33,110 bases of DNA from Caldisericum sp. CG2_30_36_11 (GCA_001871575.1 MNXV01000070.1:1-33110), one strand, 5' to 3'. Shown: positions 15,101 to 23,432, counted from the first letter of the stretch. Notes: generated by a model from the sequence alone, not told the origin. A program made the numbers and translations.

Positions 15101-15751
15101 TTAGCTTAAAAATGGATTTAATTCCTTCTCCTCCTTAATTTTGCTTGTTCCTCCATGTCCCGGTAGTACGATTGTTTCATCCTGTAGGACAAGAAGTTTT
15201 TTCTTTATCGAAGTAATCATTTCCTCAAATGCATTGCTGTACTCCTTTGCAATACCAACGCTTCCTGTAAAGAGTGTGTCACCTGAAAATATAAATCCCT
15301 CTCCCTTAAGAGAAATACTGCCTTTTGTATGCCCAGGCGTGTGAATTACTTTTAATTTTATTTTTCCTATCTTTATTTCATCGCCTTCATTTATTGTCAT
15401 GTTGCAATCTGGAGAAATTACCGGTTCTCCAAAGAAATTTGAACCATTTTTTACAGAGTCATTTAATTTTTCTTTATCAAGAGGATGAATAATAATTTTT
15501 GCATTCTTAAATTCTTCTTTAAGTGTTCTATTTCCAATTATATGGTCAAAATGTCCATGTGTGTTTATAATATATTTTAACTCTCCTAGCTCTTTGATCT
15601 TTTCAATTATCTCTATATCCTCATCTTTGTTAGCATTTGCAGGGTCAACGACGCAGACGCTTTTCGAGTCTTCAAATACGTAAGTGTTTGTTTTAAGTGA
15701 CCCGAACGTATAAATATAAATGCTTAGACCCTGGATGTCTTTCTTTTCCAT
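15101..15751 (-). CDS. Metallo-beta-lactamase-fold hydrolase (glyoxalase II-like)
   Basis: The 216-aa protein has all metal ligands of the fold: THGHFDH (His 65, His 67, Asp 69, His 70), HTPGHTKGS (His 141), FSGDTLFTGSVG (Asp 158) and the C-terminal LPGHGG. This is the small glyoxalase II-like type (COG0491) that hydrolyses thioesters or related substrates; the real substrate is not known. It is cytoplasmic, with no signal peptide. There is no ribosome site; TATAAT on the minus strand (15762-15757) ends five bases before the ATG, again suggesting a leaderless start. Divergent from lytS. Confidence 0.88.
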   Translation of the reverse strand: MEKKDIQGLSIYIYTFGSLKTNTYVFEDSKSVCVVDPANANKDEDIEIIEKIKELGELKYIINTHGHFDHIIGNRTLKEEFKNAKIIIHPLDKEKLNDSVKNGSNFFGEPVISPDCNMTINEGDEIKIGKIKLKVIHTPGHTKGSISLKGEGFIFSGDTLFTGSVGIAKEYSNAFEEMITSIKKKLLVLQDETIVLPGHGGTSKIKEEKELNPFLS

Positions 15752-15801
15752 TTTATATTATATAGATTTATAATAGTATGTATAATTAATAGAGGTGATT
15801 G

Positions 15802-17571
15802 ATGGATAACTCTTTCCTTAGTTCTATCTTTACACGCGGAAAGCTTTATATACAGCTTCTACAGTCATTAACTGTTATTATTACAGCGGCATTTATTCTT
15901 ACACAAACCTTTATCACCAGAGTTCTTTTTAATCTTGAGGAGTCGGTTAAAAAACAAATTTTTTTGGGCATATTCTTTGGGCTAATTTCAATCACAGGGA
16001 CATACCTCGGGGTAAATATTAATGATGCAATTGCAAATGTGAGGGATATCGGTGCTATAACAGGTGGTCTTTTTGGTGGGCCTCTTGTGGGTGCTATTGC
16101 TGGACTAATGGGTGGAGTGCATCGTGCATCTTTGGGAGGGTTCACCGCGAATTCATGTGCTCTCGCAACTATAATAAATGGTGTTGCCGCCGGGTTTCTT
16201 TATAGATTGAGAAGAGGAAAGATTTTTTCACCACTTGCAGGGTTTTTTTTCGCAGCAGCAGCGGAATCCTGCCATATGCTTCTCGTTCTTCTTATTACAG
16301 AGCCATTTAATCAGGCACTTGCTCTTGTGCGGCAAGTAAGCGGTCCGATGATCCTTACAAATGCAGTTGGTGTAGGGCTTTTCCTTCTTGTAATACAAGT
16401 ATCAATGAGAGAAAGGGAATTGGTTTCAGCGATTACTGCTGAAACTGTGCTCAAGATTACAGAAAAAACACTGCCCGTTTTAAGCAAAGGGCTTACAACG
16501 GAAACCGCAGACATAGCAGCTAAAATTATTTTGAAATATACAAATCTTGATGCAGTTGGCATTACAGACAGGAATAAGATTCTTGCATTTAGAGGGCTTG
16601 GGGAAGACCATCATATAGCAAATGGCTCGTTCAGGACATCTTCCACAAAAAGAGTTTTGAAATCAGGAGAAATTGCATTTTTAAGAAACAAAAGTGATAT
16701 AGATTGTGAAGAAAAGAGTTGTCCTCTTGGTTCAGGTGTAGTAGTTCCTATGAAAAGCGCAGATGAAGAAATTTTTGGTGCCCTCAAACTTTATAGAAGA
16801 CATAGCGACGCAATGAGTCCTTTTGACATCGAAATTGCAAAAGGACTTGCAACAATTCTTACTACACAGATCGAATTAAACCAGATAGAAGAAGAAAAAA
16901 AGCTAAGAATCGTATCCCAGTTGAAAGCTCTTCAGGCCTATGTAAATCCACACTTTCTTTTCAATGCTCTTAATACTATTTCGTATATCGTAAGGCAGGA
17001 TCCAGAAAGAGGGAGACACCTCATACAAAAACTCAGTTATATCCTAAGAGAGACGATCTATAGAGTTTCAGACCTTGTAGATTTAAAAGAGGAGATTTGT
17101 CTTGTTAAGTCATATCTTGAGATAGAAAAAGAAAGGTTTGGGGAGTGCCTTGAATATGAATTTCATATTGACGATAAACTTCTTGATGTAAAAATCCCGT
17201 CATTTACCTTGCAACCAATCGTTGAAAACTCAGTTAAGCACGGTTATTCCACGGATATAAGGAAGATAAAGATAGATATTTCCGCATATTTAAAGTTAAA
17301 TATGCTTTATTTTGTAGTATCTGATACAGGGAGAGGAATCCCAAAAGATAAATTGAAGGATTTACTTCAGGGCTGTGATAAAAATTCAATCGGCATTAAA
17401 AATGTTTTTGAAAGGTTAAAGAATCTTTATGGATTGAAAGCTGTGTTTAAGGTGAAGAGTGTTCCGGGCAAGGGAACGAGAGTTGTAATTGCAATACCAA
17501 TAGAAGGAGTGAAAGATTGGCTATTAGAACAGTTATCGTTGACGACGAAAAACCTTCAAGAGAAGAGATAA
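15802..17571 (+). CDS. LytS-type sensor histidine kinase
   Basis: The N-terminal half (about 1-205) is a 5TMR-LYT membrane sensor, with the family glycine-rich loop GGLFGGPLVGAIAGLMGG. A GAF-like region follows (about 215-355). The LytS-type kinase core has NPHFLFNALN (phosphorylated His near 384), N-box PIVENSVKHG (about 471) and G-box SDTGRGIP (about 506). Relatives include BtsS/YpdA, which sense external pyruvate, and LytS of Gram-positives. ATG 15802 is preferred over TTG 15799 because AGAGGTG would be only one base from the TTG. Its end overlaps the next regulator gene by 55 bases. Confidence 0.93.
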   Translation: MDNSFLSSIFTRGKLYIQLLQSLTVIITAAFILTQTFITRVLFNLEESVKKQIFLGIFFGLISITGTYLGVNINDAIANVRDIGAITGGLFGGPLVGAIAGLMGGVHRASLGGFTANSCALATIINGVAAGFLYRLRRGKIFSPLAGFFFAAAAESCHMLLVLLITEPFNQALALVRQVSGPMILTNAVGVGLFLLVIQVSMRERELVSAITAETVLKITEKTLPVLSKGLTTETADIAAKIILKYTNLDAVGITDRNKILAFRGLGEDHHIANGSFRTSSTKRVLKSGEIAFLRNKSDIDCEEKSCPLGSGVVVPMKSADEEIFGALKLYRRHSDAMSPFDIEIAKGLATILTTQIELNQIEEEKKLRIVSQLKALQAYVNPHFLFNALNTISYIVRQDPERGRHLIQKLSYILRETIYRVSDLVDLKEEICLVKSYLEIEKERFGECLEYEFHIDDKLLDVKIPSFTLQPIVENSVKHGYSTDIRKIKIDISAYLKLNMLYFVVSDTGRGIPKDKLKDLLQGCDKNSIGIKNVFERLKNLYGLKAVFKVKSVPGKGTRVVIAIPIEGVKDWLLEQLSLTTKNLQEKR

Positions 17572-18230
17572 AACTTTTTTTAAAGAGGTTTCCAAATTTT
17601 GAGCTTTCAGGTGAATTTGATAATGCATTTGACGCACTGAGTTTTATGGTATCCACAACTGTTGATGTTGCCTTTTTTGATATCAATATGCCTGGTTTTG
17701 ATGGAATTCGTCTTGCAGAAGTTCTAAAGGGTACCGAGAATTCCCCTGTTATCGTATTCGTGACCGCGTATTCAGAACATGCGGTAAAGGCATTTGAAGT
17801 TGATGCCGTTGACTATATCCTCAAGCCCATTGACGAGGGGCGTTTTGTAAAAACCCTTGCAAAGATAAGCTCAAAAGTAAAAGGGAAGACACCGCCTAAC
17901 CTTAATTTTGTGGTTTGCGAATTTCAGGGAGAGTTAATACTGCTTAAACCGGAGGACGTTCAATACTTTTATGTGGAAAAGGGAAAATTATTTGTAAGGA
18001 AGAAAAGCGAATCACTCCCGGTAAAAGGCATGAATCTTCAAAACGCTGAAAAAAGATTTGTTTCTCAAAACTTTTTCAGAATAAATAAGGAATATATAAT
18101 AAATTTATCTAAAGTGTCCAAAATTATACCATGGTTTAAGGGAAAATATCTTATTCAGATGGAAAATGGAGATAAACTTCCTCTTTCGCCGCACCATCAG
18201 AAAGAATTCAGAGATAGATTTCGCTTTTGA
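17517..18230 (+). CDS. LytTR-family response regulator
   Basis: The receiver domain (about 1-120) has the acidic pair Asp 9-Asp 10, phosphoacceptor Asp 55 in FFDINMPGFDG, Thr in FVTAYSEHA and Lys in YILKP. A LytTR DNA-binding domain follows (about 135-237), with FFRINKEYIINLSKV. The start is TTG at 17519-17517 with AGGAG seven bases upstream, inside the end of the kinase gene. Kinase and regulator form a two-component pair. The closest likely target is the cstA gene 248 bases downstream. Confidence 0.93.
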   Translation: MAIRTVIVDDEKPSREEIKLFLKRFPNFELSGEFDNAFDALSFMVSTTVDVAFFDINMPGFDGIRLAEVLKGTENSPVIVFVTAYSEHAVKAFEVDAVDYILKPIDEGRFVKTLAKISSKVKGKTPPNLNFVVCEFQGELILLKPEDVQYFYVEKGKLFVRKKSESLPVKGMNLQNAEKRFVSQNFFRINKEYIINLSKVSKIIPWFKGKYLIQMENGDKLPLSPHHQKEFRDRFRF

Positions 18231-18325
18231 ATTTTTAAAATTTTCCTAATATATAATTCAAAATAATCAGTGTTTCAAATATTTTTACTTTTACCCCTCC
18301 TTTTTTTGCTTTTATTTAAAAACTC

Positions 18326-18353
18326 TTGACAGTCGCGTAATAAGTTATATAAT
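18326..18353 (+). promoter_or_regulatory. cstA promoter
   Basis: TTGACA (18326-18331), 16-base spacer and TATAAT (18348-18353) are both perfect consensus boxes. Transcription should start near 18360, leaving a leader of about 115 bases before cstA. I could not identify a convincing pair of LytTR direct repeats upstream. Confidence 0.8.
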
Positions 18354-18397
18354 ATTATAGAGTTATTGTGTAGTTTTTTAAAAATCTTACGGAGGAG

Positions 18398-18460
18398 GTG
18401 GATAAAACAACAAAAACCTTCGAAAATTATTTAAGTTTAGACTGGAAAAGCAAAATTTAA
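18398..18460 (+). CDS. Possible 20-codon leader ORF upstream of cstA
   Basis: The leader contains an exceptionally strong GGAGGAGG (18391-18398) followed at once by GTG and 19 further codons (VDKTTKTFENYLSLDWKSKI), stopping 17 bases before the cstA ATG. The spacing of the GTG to the purine run is too short for normal initiation, so this is only a candidate regulatory peptide. Confidence 0.2.
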   Translation: MDKTTKTFENYLSLDWKSKI

Positions 18461-18477
18461 GTAAAAGGAGGTATTAG

Positions 18478-20256
18478 ATGACAGCATTGATAGTGTTGAT
18501 TGGTGGAGCAATTTATCTGTTTTTCTATTTCACCTATGGAAGAAAGCTTCAAAGTGAGGTTGTAAGAGCAGACAAAGATAGACTAACACCAGCAGTAAGG
18601 CTCAGAGACAATGTGGACTACATGCCTGGGCAAAAGATGGTTGTATTCGGGCACCACTTTGCGTCAATTGCAGGTGCGGGTCCAATTGTCGGTCCTGCAA
18701 TTGCACTGGCATGGGGATGGCTTCCTGCACTTCTCTGGGTATGGTTTGGAAACGTATTTATCGGTGGTGTTCATGATTATCTTTCCCTCATGGCATCTGT
18801 CAGGTATGATGGAAAGTCAATTCAATGGGTTGCAGGGAAGGTTATGCACCCGAGGACGAAGTATATTTTTGAAATTTTTGTTTTCTTTGCTTTAATTCTT
18901 GTAATCGCAGCATTTGAAGGCGTCTTTGCGCGTCTTGCATCAACTAACCCTACAGTTGGAACTTCTTCTTTCCTATTCCTGGTTATCGCAGTTATTGAAG
19001 GGTTGCTTCTCTATAAAACTAAACTTTCATTCAGGGTTGCATCAATTATCGGTGTGTTAATGCTTATTGGTGCAGTGGTAATAGGATTTGTATGGCCGTT
19101 CCTTGCTTTTACAAGCGTTAAGACCTGGTATGTACTTCAGTTCATTTATATAATTTTCGCTGCATCTCTACCTGTATGGATTCTCTTACAGCCAAGAGAT
19201 TATCTTAACTCGTATTTACTCTGGTTTGGACTTGCTCTTGGTGGCGTTGCTGCCCTTATTGCATTTAAAGGGTTCTCATGGCCAGCGTTTACCACTTTCA
19301 GTGCAGCTACGATAGTAGCAGGTAAGCCTGCGCCATTCTGGCCGGCAGTTCCCCTTGTTATTGCATGTGGTGCACTTTCAGGATTCCATTCTATTGTTGC
19401 TTCAGGCACCGTGTCAAAACAGCTTGATAATGAATTGAGTGGCCTTTTTGTTGGATATGGCGCGATGTTCACGGAAGGGTTCCTTTCAACGATTGTTATA
19501 ACTTCAATTTGTGCATTTGGCTTTACTGTACTTGCAAATTTTAAAGAAGCAGTTACTGCGGCAGGAGTCAATCTGGATCAATTTATATTGGGTGGTAAAT
19601 ACCTTGGCGATTCTTATATCGTGGCAAGCGGTGCTAAAGGAGTTGGCGGAGCGGCGGGAATGTTTACAAAATCTTATGGAGAAATGGTTAAAGTTTTAGG
19701 CGTACCTGCTAAAATTGGAGCAACATTCGCGGGATTATGGGTCTCTGCATTTATTCTTACCACTCTTGATACAGCTACAAGGCTTGGAAGATTTGCATGG
19801 CAGGAACTGTTTGAGTTCACTAAAAAAAGTTCTGCGGGTTTTCACGCATTTATCACGAATAGGTGGCTTGCATCATTAATTCCTGCGGCTGTGGGTACAT
19901 GGCTTGTATGGTATGGAGGATATGCTGTGTTATGGCCTGGCTTTGCGGGTTCTAACCAGTTGCTTGCATCCATTGCGTTACTTACGGCAACACTCTGGGT
20001 TAAGAACGTGCAGATGGTAAAAAGGTCATTCCAGCTGTTGGTTCTTATTCCCGCGCTTGCACTCTGGATAACCGTGTTCTCAGGACTTGTCTGGTTTGTA
20101 ATTGTTATCGTTCCCTCGCTTAAAGCACAAATCAGATTTGCTATGTATTCATTTGTAATATTAATGCTTGTCCTTGCAGTTGTTCTTCTTATCGATTTCT
20201 TTGCAGCCTACAGGAGAGGACCACTTCCTGAGGCAAAAGCAGAAGCTGCTAAATAG
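18478..20256 (+). CDS. cstA: CstA-family carbon starvation / pyruvate transporter
   Basis: This polytopic membrane protein of 592 aa has the CstA signatures RDNVDYMPGQKMVVFGHHFASIAGAGPIVGPA (starts near 41) and SGFHSIVASGTVSKQL (about 305). It is shorter than the ~700-aa E. coli CstA and BtsT, mainly at the C-terminus. Characterised relatives import pyruvate (BtsT, CstA) or peptides under carbon limitation. Placement behind a LytS/LytTR pair matches BtsSR-BtsT and favours pyruvate, by inference. AAAGGAGGT precedes the ATG. Its stop overlaps the next start (TAGTG), so a downstream cassette is co-translated. Confidence 0.93.
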   Translation: MTALIVLIGGAIYLFFYFTYGRKLQSEVVRADKDRLTPAVRLRDNVDYMPGQKMVVFGHHFASIAGAGPIVGPAIALAWGWLPALLWVWFGNVFIGGVHDYLSLMASVRYDGKSIQWVAGKVMHPRTKYIFEIFVFFALILVIAAFEGVFARLASTNPTVGTSSFLFLVIAVIEGLLLYKTKLSFRVASIIGVLMLIGAVVIGFVWPFLAFTSVKTWYVLQFIYIIFAASLPVWILLQPRDYLNSYLLWFGLALGGVAALIAFKGFSWPAFTTFSAATIVAGKPAPFWPAVPLVIACGALSGFHSIVASGTVSKQLDNELSGLFVGYGAMFTEGFLSTIVITSICAFGFTVLANFKEAVTAAGVNLDQFILGGKYLGDSYIVASGAKGVGGAAGMFTKSYGEMVKVLGVPAKIGATFAGLWVSAFILTTLDTATRLGRFAWQELFEFTKKSSAGFHAFITNRWLASLIPAAVGTWLVWYGGYAVLWPGFAGSNQLLASIALLTATLWVKNVQMVKRSFQLLVLIPALALWITVFSGLVWFVIVIVPSLKAQIRFAMYSFVILMLVLAVVLLIDFFAAYRRGPLPEAKAEAAK

Positions 20257-20531
20257 TGAAGTTATTTGAAAGAATAAGAAAGTTTTTTATAGGAGTTGAA
20301 AGCGGTATGAGGGAGACTTCGGTCTCCCTCATTGAACGAGAACTTGAAGAGTACGAAAATATTTTTTCCCTTCTTACAATGGGAATATTTGCAGGAATTC
20401 CTTCTCCCCCGACAGGCATAGTAATACGTATCCTTCCCTATATGCAGAGAGAAGTGTCTGTCATGATGAAAAAAACTAAAGACCTGTCCGATGCTTTTGG
20501 AGATACGGCAGGCATGTTTGATATCACTTAG
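20256..20531 (+). CDS. Small unknown protein between cstA and ArsA-like ATPase
   Basis: A 91-aa product starting at GTG 20256, one base inside the cstA stop codon. An amphipathic charged N-terminus (MKLFERIRKFF...) and an acidic helix (SLIERELEEYENIF) precede a moderately hydrophobic stretch, LLTMGIFAGIPSPPTGIVIRILPYM (about 39-63), and a charged end with DAFGDTAGMFDIT. The prolines in the hydrophobic stretch suggest a hairpin or membrane-surface element rather than a plain helix. It is not the YbdD/YjiX small protein that follows cstA in enterobacteria. I do not recognise a family. The tight spacing points to a role with CstA or with the ATPase 23 bases downstream. Confidence 0.7.
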   Translation: MKLFERIRKFFIGVESGMRETSVSLIERELEEYENIFSLLTMGIFAGIPSPPTGIVIRILPYMQREVSVMMKKTKDLSDAFGDTAGMFDIT

Positions 20532-20554
20532 AATCTTACGAAAAGAATGGTCTT

Positions 20555-21511
20555 ATGAAAGTATATTTCTTTCTTGGAAAGGGTGGAGTAGGAAAAACAA
20601 CTATATCGGCGGCATTTGGGACAGGTCTATCGAAAAATGGTCATAAAGTCATAGTTGTTTCAATTGATCCTGCTCATAACCTTGGCGATGCATTTGATAC
20701 TACTCTTTCTAATAGAGAATTAAAGATAAATGAAAATCTTTACGCAGTAGAAGTTGATATTGAGAAAATGACCCGTGAATACCTTGATGACCTCTCAAAA
20801 AAGATGCAGCATACTTACAGATATCTTACTGCAATGAATCTTGATAGATATTTTAATATCCTTAAACTTTCCCCTGGAATTGAAGAATATGCAACACTCG
20901 AGGCAATAAGGAAATACATCGGCTCAAAGAATTTTGATACAGTCATATTTGATACACCTCCTACTGGAATTACATTGAGAGTCCTTGCAATGCCCAGACT
21001 TTCAGTTCTTTGGTCTGAAAGGCTTATTTCTATGAGGAAAGCAATTCTTTCAAGGAGAAAGATGGTCGAAAATGTTAAAGGAAAAGTTGAAGCAGAGGTC
21101 GAAGGCGAAAAAATTGTTTTGACATCGGATGAAAAGGAAGATGAAATAATGCAGGAACTCATAAAATATCGAGAGGAAATGCTTGAACTGAACAAGTTAT
21201 TTTCTTCTACATCCTGTGAGGTTCATATTGTAACAATGGCAGAAGAACTTGCCTTGCTTGAAACTGAAAGAATTTTGAAATCCCTCTCAATTTTTAGTAT
21301 AACGGCGAAAGTGATATACTTGAATAAATTTATGAAGATTGAAAATCCTCCTGAGGAGATTGCCGGTAAAATTCACGAGCAAGAGCAGGTTGTAACAGAA
21401 ATGAGAGAAAAATTTAAACATCTGTTTATAAAGGAAGTCCCGCTTTTGAGGGCTTCTCCGAGAGGAATTAGAGACCTTCTTTCTGTGTATGAATCTTATA
21501 TAGTGAGGTAG
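20555..21511 (+). CDS. ArsA/Get3-like ATPase
   Basis: The 318-aa SIMIBI-class ATPase has the deviant Walker A GKGGVGKTT (8-16) with its signature Lys, switch I SIDPAHNLGDAFD (36-48) with the Get3/ArsA catalytic Asp, and switch II DTPPTG (133-138). A charged insert at about 155-205 sits where Get3 has its helical client-binding subdomain. ArsA homologues drive arsenite pumps; Get3 homologues deliver tail-anchored membrane proteins. No arsB, arsR or metalloid-binding Cys set is nearby and the CxxC of Get3 is absent, so arsenic resistance is unlikely. It lies between two small unknown genes, the second with a membrane anchor. Confidence 0.88.
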   Translation: MKVYFFLGKGGVGKTTISAAFGTGLSKNGHKVIVVSIDPAHNLGDAFDTTLSNRELKINENLYAVEVDIEKMTREYLDDLSKKMQHTYRYLTAMNLDRYFNILKLSPGIEEYATLEAIRKYIGSKNFDTVIFDTPPTGITLRVLAMPRLSVLWSERLISMRKAILSRRKMVENVKGKVEAEVEGEKIVLTSDEKEDEIMQELIKYREEMLELNKLFSSTSCEVHIVTMAEELALLETERILKSLSIFSITAKVIYLNKFMKIENPPEEIAGKIHEQEQVVTEMREKFKHLFIKEVPLLRASPRGIRDLLSVYESYIVR

Positions 21512-21513
21512 AG

Positions 21514-22185
21514 ATGATCGGAAATGTGCAGAGCAGTATAATCATTATAATAGTTGTGCTTGCTGGTATTGCAGTTCTTCAGTTCCAAAAAGGAAGAAAA
21601 ATCAATGTTGCCCTTATGAAAACTTTTATTAGGGGTTTCGAAGAAAAACTCAAACTCTCAGATAAAACTTATGTATATCTGGGAGGTTATCTCGGGTTTA
21701 AAGCGGAGTATGACCTTGAAAATAAGCTTTCAAAACGCATCGAGATAACGTTAACATTAATACCTCGGCAGAGTGTTTTCTATTTACCTATCACTTTTCT
21801 TATAAAGAAAACTGATAGGCTTTATGTTGTCATAAGACCAAATTTTAAAATTCACACTGACGCTCATATTGTTAAAAAACATTTTTACTGGCTTGGACTC
21901 GATATTGATGAGGAAGCCGAACTTGAAAAAAAGGATTTGACTCTCAAAGGCAAAGAATTTTTAACTCTTTATAGAAGAAAAAGCGACGTTGATAAGTTAA
22001 AAGAACTTGTAAATAAATGTATACCATCTGAAAGATTGTTTCACATTGCCCTGGTCAACAAGACAAATGTATTTTACTGTCTTATGAGGCCAGATCCTCT
22101 TAAAACGCCGGAAGAGATAAGAAAACTTGTTGAGTATTTACCCAGAGTAATCTACGAAAAGGAAAAGCTCAGAGACTTTCAGTAA
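21514..22185 (+). CDS. Unknown protein with single N-terminal membrane anchor
   Basis: The 223-aa product begins with a strong hydrophobic helix (about 8-24, SSIIIIIVVLAGIAVLQF) followed by positive residues, predicting an anchor with a cytoplasmic domain of about 195 residues. That domain has mixed alpha/beta character, including LSKRIEITLTLIPRQSVFYLP and YVVIRPNFKIHTDAH. No known fold or catalytic motif is recognised. It starts two bases after the ATPase stop with GAGGT overlapping that stop, so it is almost surely coupled to the ATPase; a membrane receptor or effector for it is a reasonable guess only. Confidence 0.7.
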   Translation: MIGNVQSSIIIIIVVLAGIAVLQFQKGRKINVALMKTFIRGFEEKLKLSDKTYVYLGGYLGFKAEYDLENKLSKRIEITLTLIPRQSVFYLPITFLIKKTDRLYVVIRPNFKIHTDAHIVKKHFYWLGLDIDEEAELEKKDLTLKGKEFLTLYRRKSDVDKLKELVNKCIPSERLFHIALVNKTNVFYCLMRPDPLKTPEEIRKLVEYLPRVIYEKEKLRDFQ

Positions 22186-22311
22186 AATTATCCTGTATTT
22201 TATGAGAGTTTTTCTTTCATTTCATCCTCCTTATGAGATTTTTTATAACTCAATAATATCCAGGTGTAGGTCAATTTCTTCAGTGAAAAATTCATAAAGA
22301 AGTTCATATTG

Positions 22312-22339
22312 TTTAACTACTGCTAAATGTGCTTATAAT
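22312..22339 (+). promoter_or_regulatory. moaD promoter, probably leaderless
   Basis: TTTAAC (22312-22317), 16-base spacer and TATAAT (22334-22339) end six bases before the moaD ATG. No Shine-Dalgarno sequence lies in the gap. The boxes match those of plsY. Confidence 0.55.
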
Positions 22340-22345
22340 ATAGAT

Positions 22346-22588
22346 ATGAAAGTTAATTTGCTATTTTTCGGTGAGGCGAAAACCATTATGAAACAGGATA
22401 GTATTGAAATAGAATTTAAGGGGAGTAATATAAAGGATTTGAAGACGTTTCTTCTAAAGGAAAACCCGAAACTTTGTAATATCCTTGAAAACTCTATGTT
22501 TGCAGTAAATATGGAGTATAGAAGTCTTGATGCAGAACTCAAAAATGGTGATACAGTAGCAGTAATTCCTCCAGTCGAGGGAGGCTAA
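22346..22588 (+). CDS. moaD: MoaD-like molybdopterin synthase small subunit
   Basis: The 80-aa beta-grasp protein ends in VIPPVEGG; the terminal Gly-Gly is adenylated and turned into a thiocarboxylate, which donates sulfur to precursor Z (cPMP). Length and the FFGEAK start fit MoaD (ThiS is usually shorter). The moaE gene follows after one base, which settles MoaD over ThiS. Probably leaderless, see the promoter entry. Confidence 0.88.
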   Translation: MKVNLLFFGEAKTIMKQDSIEIEFKGSNIKDLKTFLLKENPKLCNILENSMFAVNMEYRSLDAELKNGDTVAVIPPVEGG

Positions 22589-22589
22589 T

Positions 22590-22985
22590 ATGGTTAGCTT
22601 AACTAAAGACGATTTAAATATAGATTCACTCATTCGGAATCTTAAAAATAGCAATGCAGGAAGCATTATTGTATTTCTTGGCGAACCAAGAAGAAGCATT
22701 GAAGACGGGCCTATTGTTTCAATTGAATATTCTGCTTATGAAGAGATGGCACTTAAGGAGCTTAAAAAAATTGAATCTGAAGCTCTCAAAAGGGACGGCG
22801 TAATAGATGTGATAATCATTCACAAGATTGGCAATGTATCGCTAAAAGAGATCTCTTTTTTTGTGGGGGTAACTTCCTCTCATAGAAAAGAGGGTTTTCA
22901 AGCTTGCAGTTTTATTGTTGATGAGGTAAAGAAAAAGGTCCCGATATGGAAGGAAATCAAGTATGATAGAGACAGGAGTTGTTAA
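22590..22985 (+). CDS. moaE: MoaE molybdopterin synthase large subunit
   Basis: MoaE with MoaD inserts the dithiolene sulfurs of molybdopterin. The 131-aa protein keeps the catalytic landmarks: GEPR (Arg equivalent to E. coli Arg39), VGVTSSHRKEGF (His-Arg pair) and KKKVPIWKE (Lys119 and Lys126 equivalents). It lacks the C-terminal 20 or so residues of the E. coli protein. GGGAGG precedes the ATG. The last 23 bases overlap the next gene. No other molybdenum-cofactor gene is in the window. Confidence 0.93.
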   Translation: MVSLTKDDLNIDSLIRNLKNSNAGSIIVFLGEPRRSIEDGPIVSIEYSAYEEMALKELKKIESEALKRDGVIDVIIIHKIGNVSLKEISFFVGVTSSHRKEGFQACSFIVDEVKKKVPIWKEIKYDRDRSC

Positions 22986-23403
22986 AAGCCTTAGCGGAAA
23001 ACTTGCAGAGATAACTGCTGACACCGGTACCGAATGTAAATCCTGTGTTTTAAATGGCACATGCGGTCAATCTACGCTCAGTGAAGGGCAGACTGTATAT
23101 GTAATAAATGATATTGGTGCAAAGATAGGCGATGTTGTTGAATTCGAATACGATGAAAAAGAACTTTTAAAAGGCACCTTCGTTGTTTATATGGTGCCTT
23201 TTATCTCCACAATAATTGGCTTAATTATTGGAGTAATTTTAGAAAAGCTTTTAGGAATAGAACTCGTGAGGCTTCAGAATGCGACAACAGTTTTATTTTC
23301 AGTGTTTTTTCTTTTGGCCTCTGTGCCTGTTGTTAGAAGAATTGATAGGAATATTAAATCTCGCTCGCGTATCAGAAATGTACTTGTACAGGGACACAGG
23401 TAA
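22963..23403 (+). CDS. RseC/MucC-like membrane protein (SoxR-reducing system)
   Basis: The 146-aa protein has an N-terminal beta-rich domain with the Cys cluster CKSCVLNGTCG (about 24-34), a family feature that may bind an Fe-S centre. Two membrane helices follow (about 72-92 and 104-122) and a basic tail. RseC-family members occur with Rnf electron-transfer complexes and modulate SoxR or sigma-E. Here the gene is fused by overlap to moaE, with no rnf genes in view. Start ATG 22963 lies in the moaE end. Redox role is inferred from the family. Confidence 0.83.
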   Translation: MIETGVVKSLSGKLAEITADTGTECKSCVLNGTCGQSTLSEGQTVYVINDIGAKIGDVVEFEYDEKELLKGTFVVYMVPFISTIIGLIIGVILEKLLGIELVRLQNATTVLFSVFFLLASVPVVRRIDRNIKSRSRIRNVLVQGHR

Positions 23404-23432
23404 ATATTAATCTTTTTCGAGCAGCAATAAAA

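Noticed and set aside
20555-21511. Arsenite pump ATPase (arsA) annotation
   Set aside because: A single ATPase domain without metalloid Cys ligands, arsB or arsR nearby; the broader ArsA/Get3-like label is safer.
22243-22332. 29-codon minus-strand frame (AHLAVVKQYELLYEFF...) that looks coding
   Set aside because: No start codon, too short, and it covers the moaD promoter; could be a gene remnant but no family is recognisable.
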